64,000 nt of DNA from Nocardia bovistercoris (lineage in GTDB: Bacteria > Actinomycetota > Actinomycetes > Mycobacteriales > Mycobacteriaceae). Below the pieces are notes generated by a model. It ran no database searches. It saw only the letters and a list, made by a program, of their open reading frames with translations, and had not been told where the DNA came from. The DNA is taken from NCBI RefSeq assembly GCF_015674855.1, contig NZ_JADMLG010000019.1, positions 62,001 through 126,000 of the forward strand. Direction: 5' to 3'. This document shows, piece after piece, positions 1 to 27,191 of the stretch. Position 1 is the first letter of the stretch. Every line of letters begins with the position of its first letter. The translations under genes and the position numbers were made by a program.

Positions 1-2560
1 AGCAGCCGGACCCGCACCGGGATCTCCTCGGCCACATCGAATCCGCGCGCCGCCACGGCCGCGACCGTGTCGGCGAGATCTGCCTCGGGCACCTGCACCG
101 GCGACAGGTCGAAGGCGGCGTGCACCGACCGCACCACCTGCACCGGACCGGATTCGGTCTGCGGGTACACCGTGCGCAGGATCTCGTGGCGCACGACAAG
201 GTCGGTGACGGCGGCCGAGAGCGCGGGTAGGTCCAACGGGCCGCGCAGACGCAGTGCGAGCGGAATGTTGTCCACCGCGGCGGTATCCACATCGCGGTCG
301 ACGGAATCCGCGCCGAGCCGGTTCAGGAACCACATGCGCCGCTGCGCGGGCGAGAGCGGCACCAGCGCGGGACGTGCGGCGGCCACCAGTGGCAGGCGCG
401 GCCCGGCCGCCGACGCCGCACGCGGCGGCACGGTGAGCGCGGCGGCCACCGACGCCACCGACGCCGCGTCGAAGAAGTCGCGGACATCGAGGGATACGCC
501 GAGTTCCGCCCCGATGCGCGCGATCGCCCTGGTCGCCACCAGCGAATTGCCGCCGAGTGCGAAGAAGTCGTCGTCCGCGCCGACCCGTTCCAGGCCGAGC
601 AGTTCGCCGTAGATCCGCGCGACCACACGCTCCGCATCTGTGCTCGGCGCGCGGTATTCGGCGGTGTCCGTGCCGAATTCGGGTTCGGGCAGCGCGCGCC
701 GATCCAACTTTCCGTTCGCGTTGACCGGCATCGCGTCCAATGCGACGAGCAGCGAGGGCACCATGTAGTCGGGCAGCGAGGTACGTGCCTGATCCAGAAC
801 GGCCGCGATATCGACTCGGCCGTCCGCGCCGACTACGTAGCCGACCAGATGGTCACCGCCCGCGCGCCGATGCAAGACCACCGCGGCCTGGGCGACCTGC
901 GTGTGGCGCAGCAACGCCGCCTCCACCTCGCCCAATTCGACACGCAGGCCGCGCAGTTTCACCTGGAAGTCGGTGCGGCCGAGATATTCCAGTTCGGCGG
1001 GGCCGCCGTCCACATCCGACACCCAGCGCACCAGGTCGCCGGTGCGGTACATCCGATCACCCGGCGCGCCTTCGGGATTCGCGACGAACCGGTCGGCGGT
1101 CAGACCCGCGCGCGCCACATAGCCGCGGGCCAATTGCACGCCCGCCAGATACAGTTCGCCCACCACGCCGCTCGGCACCGGACGCAGCGTGTCATCGAGT
1201 ACCAGCAAGTCGGTGTCGTCGGCGGGCGCGCCGATGGGCACCGTGGTCACGTCGGCGGCCGTCACCTCGTGCGCGGTCACGTCGACGGCGGCCTCGGTCG
1301 GGCCGTACAGGTTGTGCAGGGTCGCGCCGCTGACGTCGCGGAAGGCGGCCGCCGTCGCGGCGGGCAGCGCCTCACCGGAGGCGAACACCAGGCGCAACGA
1401 GGTCACGGCCGTCTCCACCTGTGGTTCCGCGACGAACACGGCGAGCATCGACGGCACGAAATGCGCCACGGTCACGCCGTATTCGTCGATGGTGCGCGCC
1501 AGGTAGGCCGGATCGCGGTGGCCGTCGGGCGCGGCGATCACCAAGCGCGCGCCGACCTGCAACGGCCAGAAGAACTCCCACACCGAAACGTCGAAGGTGA
1601 ACGGTGTCTTCTGCAGCACCACATCCGCGCCGCCCAGTCGGTACATCCGCTGCCGCCAGCGCAGATTCGCCATGATCGCGCGATGCGACACCGCGACGCC
1701 CTTCGGCCGCCCGGTCGAGCCGGAGGTGAAGATGACGTAAGCGGTGCTGTCCGCCGAGACCGCGCGCGAAGGCTCCGCGACCACGGGCGCCGCGCCGCCG
1801 AGATCGAGTTCGTCGATCCGCAGCACCGGAACCGCGGCGCCACAATCGGGTTCGTCGGCGGTGGTGGTGAGCACGAGCGCGGGCGCGGCCGTCTCCAGCA
1901 CGTAGGCGATGCGCTCGGCGGGATGCTCGGGATCGATCGGGACGTAACCGCCGCCCGCCTCCAGAATCGCGTACATGCCGACGAGCAGATCGAAGGACCG
2001 CCGCACCGAAAGGCCGACCAGCACATCGGGCCCGACGCCGAGCGCACGCAGCCGCCGTCCGAGCGCACGCACCCGCGCGTCGAATTCGGCGTAGCTGAGC
2101 GTGCGTCCCTGGCATTCCAGCGCCACCGCGTCCGGTGTGCGCCGCACCTGCGCCTGGAATTCCGTGACGAGCGATTCCACCGGCGCGAACGCCGTCGACA
2201 GCAGATGGCCCGCCGCATCGAGCGCGTCATCGAGCATCTGCGCCATGACCGCACCGAGCACGCCGTCACCCGCCTCGAGCAAGGCCGGTAGCCGCGCCGA
2301 TACGACCACGGGGACCAGCGCCTCCGCGCTCAGCCCCCCGCCCATCGCCTCCGACAGCGCGGCGATCTCCTCGGCCAGCACCGCATAGCTCACCCCGACA
2401 CCGTCGTGACTGAGCGCGATCCGGGTCGGGTCGACCTCGGCGACCAGGTCGATCAAGCCCGGCAGGTCGTCGATTCCGTACGCCCGACGCAGCGCCGAAT
2501 GGTGGTGCGGCGCGGTGGGATCGTCGGATCCGCTGGAGGTGAGCGATTCTGCTGAGGACA

Positions 2561-2561
<1 letters not shown>
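1..2561 (-). CDS. Non-ribosomal peptide synthetase, second subunit (5' part only, runs off the window)
   Basis: 853 codons are visible from ATG 2561 to the left edge. The start overlaps the stop of the upstream NRPS gene (TGATG), implying translational coupling. Order seen: an N-terminal segment at about residues 25-105 that looks like the first subdomain of an A domain but stops early; a complete A domain at about 115-620 with the A3 motif TSGSTGRPKG near residue 280 and A5 YGPTE; a T domain with LGGNSL near 670; and the start of a C domain (PLSPAQRRMWFLNRL) near 735, cut by the edge. Specificity residues read by eye (FDVSVWEFF, AHFVP, VFASGEAL, NLYGPTEAAVDVT plus A10 Lys) give DVWHFSLVDK, a serine code. 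It probably continues the assembly line of the upstream protein, supplying the A-T half of the module whose C domain ends that protein. Termination domains are not visible. Confidence 0.95.
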
Positions 2562-20962
<18,401 letters not shown>

Positions 20963-20967
20963 CAGAG

Positions 20968-20972
20968 CCTCC
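20968..20972 (-). promoter_or_regulatory. Ribosome binding site fixing the NRPS start
   Basis: On the minus strand GAGGAGG is followed by CTCTG and then GTG at 20962. A near-perfect Shine-Dalgarno with 5-nt spacing, absent from the upstream in-frame ATG at 21124, is the reason for choosing the internal GTG. Confidence 0.75.
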
Positions 20973-21287
20973 TCGATCGGTGAAACAACAGCAGCCGAAC
21001 ACTTTTCGGGCAGCACGAAACAAGCCGCCGTGTGGGCAGCACGAAATAGGCGCCGTGCGGACGTGCCGACACGGGGCATGGATGCCACCACTGGTGATTC
21101 GACGAATGCGCGGGACGTGAGCACGTCACCGGCGCGGGATCCAACAGATGTGCGTTGCGACGAGTTCGGTGACCGCCGTGGTCACCGCCGCGGCGGGCCG
21201 TTGCCGCCGTCGGTGTGTCTAGCCCTTGATCTTTCCTCCAACTCCGTCACCGTCGCGCCGGTCCTGCGCTGCGGCGATGTTTCGTGC

Positions 21288-21303
21288 GTCACACTAATGT
21301 GAC
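21288..21303. promoter_or_regulatory. Perfect inverted repeat GTCACACTAATGTGAC upstream of the NRPS
   Basis: Six-base arms (GTCACA/TGTGAC) around a 4-base centre, just downstream of the AT-rich patch in the direction of NRPS transcription. The arms are in the opposite order to a CRP/GlxR site (TGTGA...TCACA), so a different regulator is implied. A related repeat lies upstream of the GAF regulator (22931-22966). The operator role is inferred. Confidence 0.5.
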
Positions 21304-21473
21304 CCGTGCATTGCGAACACTAAGCCCAAAGGTAATAAAAAGGAACCAATTCCATCAAAATCGTCTGGACGCTTGACCAAGGGGTTCGAGGTGGCGAAAA
21401 AGTCGGGGCACGCCTGTAACGGCGACCACATAACGGCCACATATGTGAGCTGTAACACTCACCGGTACGAACC

Positions 21474-22856
21474 CTAGGAGCCGGAACGTTGCATCCGCGT
21501 TGCATCGGCTCCGAGACGCCGGTCGAGCACTCGAATCTTGGCTTCGATCTGGGCATACAGCGGCGAACTCCGATCCACCGTCGCCCGGTAGGCGGCCCAC
21601 GCCGCGGCATCGTCGCGCCCCTCAGGCCCTGCGGTCCACCGGCGCAGCACCGCCGAGTCGGTGGAGCCGAGCACCGCGGTGCGCAGCCGCACCCGCAGCT
21701 CGTCGCGGATGTCGATAATGCCCGGAGCGGTGGACCGAGGCAGCACCGGACCGGCGTACAACCGTAATGCATAATCGACATCACCGGAATCGAGGGCCGC
21801 GCGCAACGCCTCGACATCGGTTGCCACGTGCACCCGCAAACGGTATGGCCGGGAACCGAACACGTTCGACCCGACCACGGCGCGCAGCCGCGACATGGCC
21901 GCGCGGATGGTTCCGTTGTCCAGATCCGTGTCGTCGAGCAGCAGCGCGAGATGATCCGCGCCGAGCCCCTCGGGATGTTCGGCGAGCAGCAGCAGGATCT
22001 CGGCGTGCCGCTGCGACAGCGCCGAGCGTTCACCGGAGATCGTGACCTGCGGCTGCCCGAGCCCGAGCACGTCGAGTCCGATACCGCCCGATTCGCCCGC
22101 GGCCGACTCCCGCCGCAGCTCCCTCGGGCGGCCGTGCTGCTGGGCCCGCATGGCGGTGAGCACCAGATCCATTTCCGCTGCCGTGGCCGCCGCCTTCACC
22201 AGCGCGAGGATCTCCGGCTTGGCGACCCGCACCCCGCCCGCGATCATCAGTACACCGACCAGCCTGCCGTCAGGATCGTGCACCGGCGCCGCTGCCCCGG
22301 TGATCTGGTGCATGCGGTGCAGGAAGTGTTCCGGCCCGTGGATCCAGGTGGCCCGCCCGGTGCGGATCACGAGCCCGACCGCATTGGTCCCGATGCGCCG
22401 CTCGCTCAGGTCGTCGCCCGCACGCAGGCCGATCTCGGCGGCGGCGTTCACCTGGTCGGCATTGCCGTGCACGGTGAGCACCCGACCGAACTGATCGGCG
22501 ACCACGACGATCAAACCCGTTCGCGCGGTGTCCTGTACGAGTAATTTGTCGATCAGCGGCATGAGGGGGGCAATTGGATGCGCGTCGCGATAGCGCTGTA
22601 GGTCGGCGCCGCGCAATCCGCGCTCGCTCAACACGTCCATCGGGTCTATTCCGCCGCGCAGGCTGCGCAACCAGGATTCGAGGACGAGCGGGCGCAGCAA
22701 ACCGGCTAGCTGCGACAGTTGTTCACCGCCCGCGCTGAGATATCCGTGCGCCTGTGCGGCATATGCTTCGAGGGCGCCGAGTTGTGCACCCGGTTCCACC
22801 GTCGATCGATTGCCGCTTGGCCGTGGGGGCCACCCACCTGCTGGATTGCTGACCAT
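21474..22856 (-). CDS. GAF-domain transcriptional regulator with C-terminal winged-helix region (AcoR-like N-terminus, no AAA+ domain)
   Basis: 460 aa from ATG 22856, which has GAAAGG four bases upstream; longer in-frame starts add unrelated sequence. Residues about 35-240 match the N-terminal part of AcoR-type activators: LVLESWLRSLRGGIDP, then a GAF sensor with DQFGRVLTVHG, RIGTNAVGLVIRTG and GAAAPVHDPDGRLVGVL. Instead of a sigma-54 AAA+ domain, the C-terminus (about 280-375) has a winged-helix-like segment (LSQRHAEILLLLAEHPEG, GTIRAAMSRLRAVVG) followed by a helical tail. Such proteins in Nocardia and Rhodococcus are presumed small-molecule-responsive regulators. It lies immediately upstream of and codirectional with the NRPS, making it the prime candidate for cluster control, though it could instead act on mftG/mftF. 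The ligand cannot be inferred. Confidence 0.82.
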   Translation of the reverse strand: MVSNPAGGWPPRPSGNRSTVEPGAQLGALEAYAAQAHGYLSAGGEQLSQLAGLLRPLVLESWLRSLRGGIDPMDVLSERGLRGADLQRYRDAHPIAPLMPLIDKLLVQDTARTGLIVVVADQFGRVLTVHGNADQVNAAAEIGLRAGDDLSERRIGTNAVGLVIRTGRATWIHGPEHFLHRMHQITGAAAPVHDPDGRLVGVLMIAGGVRVAKPEILALVKAAATAAEMDLVLTAMRAQQHGRPRELRRESAAGESGGIGLDVLGLGQPQVTISGERSALSQRHAEILLLLAEHPEGLGADHLALLLDDTDLDNGTIRAAMSRLRAVVGSNVFGSRPYRLRVHVATDVEALRAALDSGDVDYALRLYAGPVLPRSTAPGIIDIRDELRVRLRTAVLGSTDSAVLRRWTAGPEGRDDAAAWAAYRATVDRSSPLYAQIEAKIRVLDRRLGADATRMQRSGS

Positions 22857-22930
22857 TTGCCTTTCTTTCCGCCCCAAACTGTACCGGCGGGATTTCGCAG
22901 GCAAGCTCGGTTGGGACGGTTTGTCCGGCA

Positions 22931-22966
22931 GGTCACATCCGGTCACCTCCATCCGGAAATGTGACC
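22931..22966. promoter_or_regulatory. Imperfect inverted repeat between mftG and the GAF regulator
   Basis: GGTCACATCCGG at 22931-22942 faces CCGGAAATGTGACC at 22953-22966; the arms are complementary apart from two extra bases. It lies about 75-110 bp upstream of the regulator start and shares its GTCACA/TGTGAC ends with the NRPS palindrome, suggesting autoregulation. It also lies 16-51 nt after the mftG stop and could act as a hairpin terminator, but no T-run follows. Confidence 0.45.
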
Positions 22967-22981
22967 CATTCGTCTTTCGCA

Positions 22982-24469
22982 TTATGCGGCGAAGTGGTTC
23001 GCGACCTGCTGCGCGAGCATCATCACCGTAGCCTGCGGCCCGCGACTCAACGCCACCGGCGCCACCGACAGATCGACCACCGACACCCCGCGCACCCCGC
23101 GCACCCGGCACCGCTCGTCGACGACCGCCCGCTCGTCGTCGGCCGCACCCATCCGGCAGGTGCCCGACAAGTGTTGCGATGTAGCGAGATCGGCGTACAG
23201 CGCGCGATCCTCGACCCGCCCGCGCCACCCCGGCGACAGCCGCGCGCCCGGTATCGCGGCGATCAGATCGGCCGCGAGCGCCACCCCGGCGCGCAACGCG
23301 TCACGATCCGACGCCGAAGACAGATACCGGTGCTCGAGCCGAGGCGGCGCCGTCGGATCGGCCGAGACCAGCCGCAACCGCCCCGCCGCGCGCGGACGCA
23401 TCAACGCGACGCCGACCCGATGCGTATCCGGGTCGGCGCCGAACCCGAAGGCATACGGGCGGATCTCGATCGCGTCGTGGTGCAACACGTACTCCACCGG
23501 CACTCCGGTCCCGCGCGCGATGCCCGCGCGCCGGTACTCGACGCCGATCTCGGGATGATCGGTGAACCACTCGCCCACCGGCGCGGGCGCCACCACGGGA
23601 ATCCCGAGTTCGCGCAGCCGCGTCGGATCGCCGATACCCGAACGCAGCAGCAGCGCCGCCGATTCCACGGCGCCCGCGCACACGACGACCCGATCCGCGT
23701 CGAGCACGCCTGCCCGCCCCCGCGCCACGAACTCGACACCGACCGCGCGATCACCGCGAAACCGGATGCGGGTCACCGTGATCGCACCCGCGACCGTCAG
23801 ATTCGGCCGCCCGGCGACGGGCAGCAGACAGGCCGGGCCGGTGCCGACGAGAACACCGTCCTCGACATTGCACGGCACCGGACCGAATCCGATCCTCGGC
23901 AGCGATTCCGGCGGGGCGTTCAGATCGGGTATTTCCGGAAAACCCGCGGCGGCGGCAGCGGCCGCGAATTCGAGACCGGCCGGTGCCGGATTCGACGTTC
24001 GCCGCACGGGAACCGGACCGTCATCCCCGTGACCGGGCGCGGCGCCGAAATCGAGATCGCGCTCGATTTGCCGGTACACCGGAAAAACAGCATCGGGAGA
24101 CCACAGCGCCGAGCCGCCGACCGCCGCCGACCACGCCGCGAAGTCCTCGGCAATCGCCCGCACGAAATAGCCACCGTTCACCGCGCCGGACCCGCCCAGC
24201 AAACGACCGCGCACGAGTTCGGCATCGACATCGCGCGACCCGGAATCCGGGCCCGCATCGGCGAGCCGCGCCGGATACCGCCACACCCACGGCGACTCCG
24301 GTCCGATCGGCATCACATCGGCCCGCAGCACCTCGGAGGGCACCGCGCGCACATCCGACCACACCGGGCCCGCCTCGACCACGTGCACCCGATGCTCGGG
24401 ACGCTCGCTCAGCCGCGCGGCCAACAGGCAGCCCGCGGTCCCGGCGCCGACGATCAGCGTATCGACCAC
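22982..24469 (-). CDS. mftG: GMC-family mycofactocin-associated dehydrogenase MftG
   Basis: 495 aa. The N-terminal FAD-binding motif is DTLIVGAGTAGCLLAARLSE (GxGxxG) and GMC signature stretches follow (RGRLLGGSGAVNGGYFVRA; CAGAVESAALLLRSGIG). The C-terminal catalytic region has the QHLSGTCRMG motif and ends GPQATVMMLAQQVA. Length and sequence fit MftG, the flavoprotein that helps re-oxidise mycofactocinol and links mycofactocin-dependent alcohol oxidation to respiration. It lies directly downstream of mftF (19-bp gap, same strand), as in mycobacteria. A generic GMC choline or alcohol dehydrogenase is the alternative, but the mftF neighbour argues against it. Confidence 0.88.
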   Translation of the reverse strand: MVDTLIVGAGTAGCLLAARLSERPEHRVHVVEAGPVWSDVRAVPSEVLRADVMPIGPESPWVWRYPARLADAGPDSGSRDVDAELVRGRLLGGSGAVNGGYFVRAIAEDFAAWSAAVGGSALWSPDAVFPVYRQIERDLDFGAAPGHGDDGPVPVRRTSNPAPAGLEFAAAAAAAGFPEIPDLNAPPESLPRIGFGPVPCNVEDGVLVGTGPACLLPVAGRPNLTVAGAITVTRIRFRGDRAVGVEFVARGRAGVLDADRVVVCAGAVESAALLLRSGIGDPTRLRELGIPVVAPAPVGEWFTDHPEIGVEYRRAGIARGTGVPVEYVLHHDAIEIRPYAFGFGADPDTHRVGVALMRPRAAGRLRLVSADPTAPPRLEHRYLSSASDRDALRAGVALAADLIAAIPGARLSPGWRGRVEDRALYADLATSQHLSGTCRMGAADDERAVVDERCRVRGVRGVSVVDLSVAPVALSRGPQATVMMLAQQVANHFAA

Positions 24470-24488
24470 GAGCGGCGCGTCCTGCGGC

Positions 24489-25931
24489 TCAGCGCGACGG
24501 CACGGTCGGTTTGAGCGCCTCGAGACTGCGCGCCCGGAACGCGCCGAGCCACAGCCCGGTGCCGTAGGCGATGTCGTCGAGACGTTTGTAGGCCAGATAG
24601 CGGAACGGGTCGAGGCCGCCCGCGTCGCGGTGGGTGAACCAGTCGGCGAAGCCGTCGGCCACCGCCATGGTCACCGCGATATTGCGGATCCGCCGCGAAC
24701 AGATCATCGCCACCAAGGTCACCGGCCAATAGTGCCTGCACATCGCCGAGGCAAGCCGCCACAAGCCCGCGAAGAAGCCGCGCGCGAGGTAGACGGCCGC
24801 GATCCTGGTCGGGTTGTCCAGTTCGGTGAAGACCCGCCGCAGCCGGATCAGCGCCGTCAACAGGGTGACCAGTCCGCCGAACAGCCCCCACTTCGACAAC
24901 GTGGCGAACAGGAAGGCCGCGAGCACCGTCCAGGACGGCACCGAGAGCGGTGAGACCATGCTCGGGTCGTGCCGCTCGCCGAGCGGCGCGGCGCCGGTGC
25001 CGTAGAACAGCTTTCGGCCGAACCAGGCGCGGAAGGAGATCCGGTGGTCGTGGGCCACGTGCGCGGCCGGTTCGTAACGCAGCCGCCAGCCCGCCTGCTC
25101 GAGCCGCCAGCACAGGTCGACGTCCTCGGCCACGTGCATGGACTCGTCGAATCCGCCCTCGGTGAGCAGCGCGCGCCTGCGCACCAGCAGCGCAGCGCTC
25201 GGCACGTAGGACACAACGCCGCGCGAATGCACCGCCGCCTCGCGCCTGCCGAGGTCGAGCGAGGACCTGGTGTGCTCGTAGCGCGCCAGCGCGTTGGACT
25301 CCGAATCCAGCGCGACGATGCGCGGCGCGACGAGCGCGACCTCGGGATCGCTGAAATGGCCGAGCATGACCTCGAGCCAGCCGCTGCGCGGCACCACGTC
25401 GGAATCGAGGAAGGCGACGAATTCGGTTGTCGCCGCCCGCAGCCCCGCGTTGCGCGCCGCGGCAGGCCCCTGCTTGCGGTCGTGGCGTAGCACCGTCACC
25501 CGGCAGCGGCTGCCTCGGCCGTCCGGAATGCGCACCGGCTGATCGGAGCCGTCGTCGACGACGATCACATTGTGTCCGCGCAGCACCGCGAGCAACCGGG
25601 CGAGACCGTCCGGGTTGTTGTGCAGCGGGACGATGACGGTGACGTCCTCCGGCGAGGGCAGCAACCGCGGGCGCGGGTTGCCGACGCCGGAGTCGAGCAG
25701 CCGTCTGGCAACGACGGCCGACTTGGGGCCGGTGACCTCGAGATACCCGTCGCCGATCATCTCGGCGGCCTCCGGGGCAAGTCGCAGCAACCGGGCGGGC
25801 GATCCGCCGATCAGGATGCGCCCCCCGGAGTATGCGCGTACTCGGGGATCGATCCGCACCCCGAATCCGTCGGGCAGGCGATCATGGCGCATTCCTGGCA
25901 TGCTAGGCGGAGATTCGCGCGCGGGCATCAT
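24489..25931 (-). CDS. mftF: Mycofactocin glycosyltransferase MftF
   Basis: 480 aa. The N-terminus (LPDGFGVRIDPRV, ILIGGSPARLLRLAPEA) and the GT2-fold region (DVTVIVPLHNN, VIVVDDGS, GPAAARNAGLRAA, FLDSDVVPRSGW, EDVDLCWRLEQAGW, AHVAHDH) are characteristic of MftF, which glycosylates the mycofactocin redox cofactor with an oligoglucose chain. Hydrophobic segments at about 325-355 and 400-425 suggest membrane association, typical of the family. The start at the tandem ATG (25931) is uncertain because no clear RBS is seen; MRHDRLPDGFG is an alternative. The genes that should precede it (mftA-E) are absent; only a 587-bp gene-free stretch lies upstream. Confidence 0.9.
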   Translation of the reverse strand: MMPARESPPSMPGMRHDRLPDGFGVRIDPRVRAYSGGRILIGGSPARLLRLAPEAAEMIGDGYLEVTGPKSAVVARRLLDSGVGNPRPRLLPSPEDVTVIVPLHNNPDGLARLLAVLRGHNVIVVDDGSDQPVRIPDGRGSRCRVTVLRHDRKQGPAAARNAGLRAATTEFVAFLDSDVVPRSGWLEVMLGHFSDPEVALVAPRIVALDSESNALARYEHTRSSLDLGRREAAVHSRGVVSYVPSAALLVRRRALLTEGGFDESMHVAEDVDLCWRLEQAGWRLRYEPAAHVAHDHRISFRAWFGRKLFYGTGAAPLGERHDPSMVSPLSVPSWTVLAAFLFATLSKWGLFGGLVTLLTALIRLRRVFTELDNPTRIAAVYLARGFFAGLWRLASAMCRHYWPVTLVAMICSRRIRNIAVTMAVADGFADWFTHRDAGGLDPFRYLAYKRLDDIAYGTGLWLGAFRARSLEALKPTVPSR

Positions 25932-26518
25932 CGGTCCGGAAAATAGGCCGGAATTCCACGTGGAGTACCACGTCGAAGTCCGTCCGAACGGTCCGCGCGA
26001 CCGACCGCGCCGAAGTCCGTCACATCCACCGTAATTCGTTTGCGACAGGGTTGCGGCAACTCGAAATCCCTCACTCGGCTACGAACGGGCAATTCTCGAA
26101 TCCATCCTTGACGTTGGTCATCTTTCGGATTACCAGCACATCACCGGCAACTCGAAAGGCGGCGGCGTCGGCGGGCTTCGAGCGGCACATCAGGAAGCGG
26201 GTACATCGGGCGGGTACATCGAAAAGCGGGCACAGCACCGCCCGACCGCGGGACCACCCCCGCGTCAGGGCCGGACGGACTGCGCCACCACGGGCGCAGT
26301 ACCCGCGGCGCCGAAGGTGCTCCGGCGCGCCGACGATCATCTCACCCCGAGCCCGTTGCGCAAACGCCCGGATGCACGGCGTGGCGCGTCGACTCAGCGC
26401 GTCGTGCGCCGGGTTCCACCGGGGCGGAACCGGACACGCACGCCGCACTCTAGACTTCGCGGTGGAGAACAGCTGAACAGAACGTGCCGGCGCCGATGCC
26501 GGCGGTGGTAGAGGTGGC
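25932..26518. other. Gene-free stretch between mftF and a divergent TetR regulator
   Basis: 587 bp. ORFs here are short, low-complexity and lack recognisable motifs. I looked for an MftA-type precursor (ending near IDGMCGVY) on the minus strand and did not find one. The stretch must hold the promoters of mftF and the TetR gene. In mycobacteria this position, upstream of mftF, is occupied by mftE and the earlier mft genes. Confidence 0.6.
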
Positions 26519-27157
26519 ATGGGAGTCGGACGAATGCAGGCGAGCGGGGGCGGCAATACGCTGTCGGAGTCCGAGATCGTCGAGGCGGCACTGCGCGTGG
26601 TCCGCGAGGACGGCGTGGAGAAACTATCGATGCGTCGGCTCTCCCGCGAACTCGGCGTCTCGCCGATGGCCCCGTACTACTACGTCGCCGACAAACGGGA
26701 ATTGCTCGACCTGGTCGCCACCGCGGCGTTGACCGGGGTGCGCACGCCGCCGCCGGAGTCGGGGTCGTGGCAGCTCCGCCTGCGCGAACTCGTCGACCAG
26801 ATCGACGAGAAACTGCGCAAGCATCCCGGACTCGGCGACATTCTGATCGAGCAGATGCTCGGCAAACAGCTCGACCTGATCACCGCGATCATGGAGATCC
26901 TGTTCGAGGCGGGATTCGGCGACCGCAATGTGCTCGCCGCGTACGCCACCATCCACACCTATCTGTTCGGCCGTCGCCGGGTGAATCCGCGCGAGGCCAC
27001 CACATTGGCGGACGTCGCATTGCCCGACCCGGTGTCGAGAGCCGCGAAATACATCTCCGACCTGCGCGGAAAATATGTCTACGACTTCGGCATGGAGGTG
27101 CTGATCGCCGGGCTGGAGGCCCAACTTGTCCGGCAGGGCGACGCCGACGTACGATAA
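26519..27157 (+). CDS. TetR/AcrR-family transcriptional regulator
   Basis: 212 aa from ATG 26519, preceded by AGAGG; an alternative ATG at 26534 would remove five residues. The N-terminal HTH is typical (SEIVEAALRVVREDGVEKLSMRRLSRELGVSPMAPYYYVADKRELLDL, in two overlapping parts), with a TetR ligand-binding C-terminal domain after residue 75. It is codirectional with kshB (34-bp gap) and divergent from mftF, so it could control either. The HTH does not resemble MftR or KstR closely, and the ligand is unknown. Confidence 0.85.
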   Translation: MGVGRMQASGGGNTLSESEIVEAALRVVREDGVEKLSMRRLSRELGVSPMAPYYYVADKRELLDLVATAALTGVRTPPPESGSWQLRLRELVDQIDEKLRKHPGLGDILIEQMLGKQLDLITAIMEILFEAGFGDRNVLAAYATIHTYLFGRRRVNPREATTLADVALPDPVSRAAKYISDLRGKYVYDFGMEVLIAGLEAQLVRQGDADVR

Positions 27158-27160
27158 AAC

Positions 27161-27174
27161 TGAAACACGTTCTA
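27161..27174 (+). promoter_or_regulatory. KstR-like operator TGAAACACGTTCTA upstream of kshB
   Basis: Matches the KstR consensus TNNAACNNGTTNNA exactly. It lies 18 bp before the kshB start, in the 34-bp gap after the TetR gene. KstR represses cholesterol/steroid catabolic genes in mycolic actinobacteria, so this predicts steroid-inducible expression of kshB. Confidence 0.7.
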
Positions 27175-27191
27175 GTTTTCGAGAGGGCGAG

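Larger units (their letters stand above)
20963..21473. other. NRPS upstream region, no gene
   Basis: About 510 bp between the GAF-type regulator and the NRPS. It contains an AT-rich patch at about 21325-21362, unusual in this genome and a likely promoter area; a perfect 16-bp palindrome at 21288-21303; and a shorter inverted repeat (GTGAG ... CTCAC) at 21445-21462. The ORFs crossing it lack domains. The distance from the AT-rich patch to the GTG start implies an untranslated leader of roughly 300 nt. Confidence 0.6.

Noticed and set aside
20963..21124. Upstream start (ATG 21124) of the NRPS
   Set aside because: No RBS, and the 54 added residues are not domain-like; GTG 20962 has a strong Shine-Dalgarno.
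26519..27157. TetR regulator as MftR
   Set aside because: It sits where mftR might be relative to mftF, but its HTH (MAPYYYVADKRELLDL) and C-terminal part do not resemble MftR, and it is codirectional with kshB.
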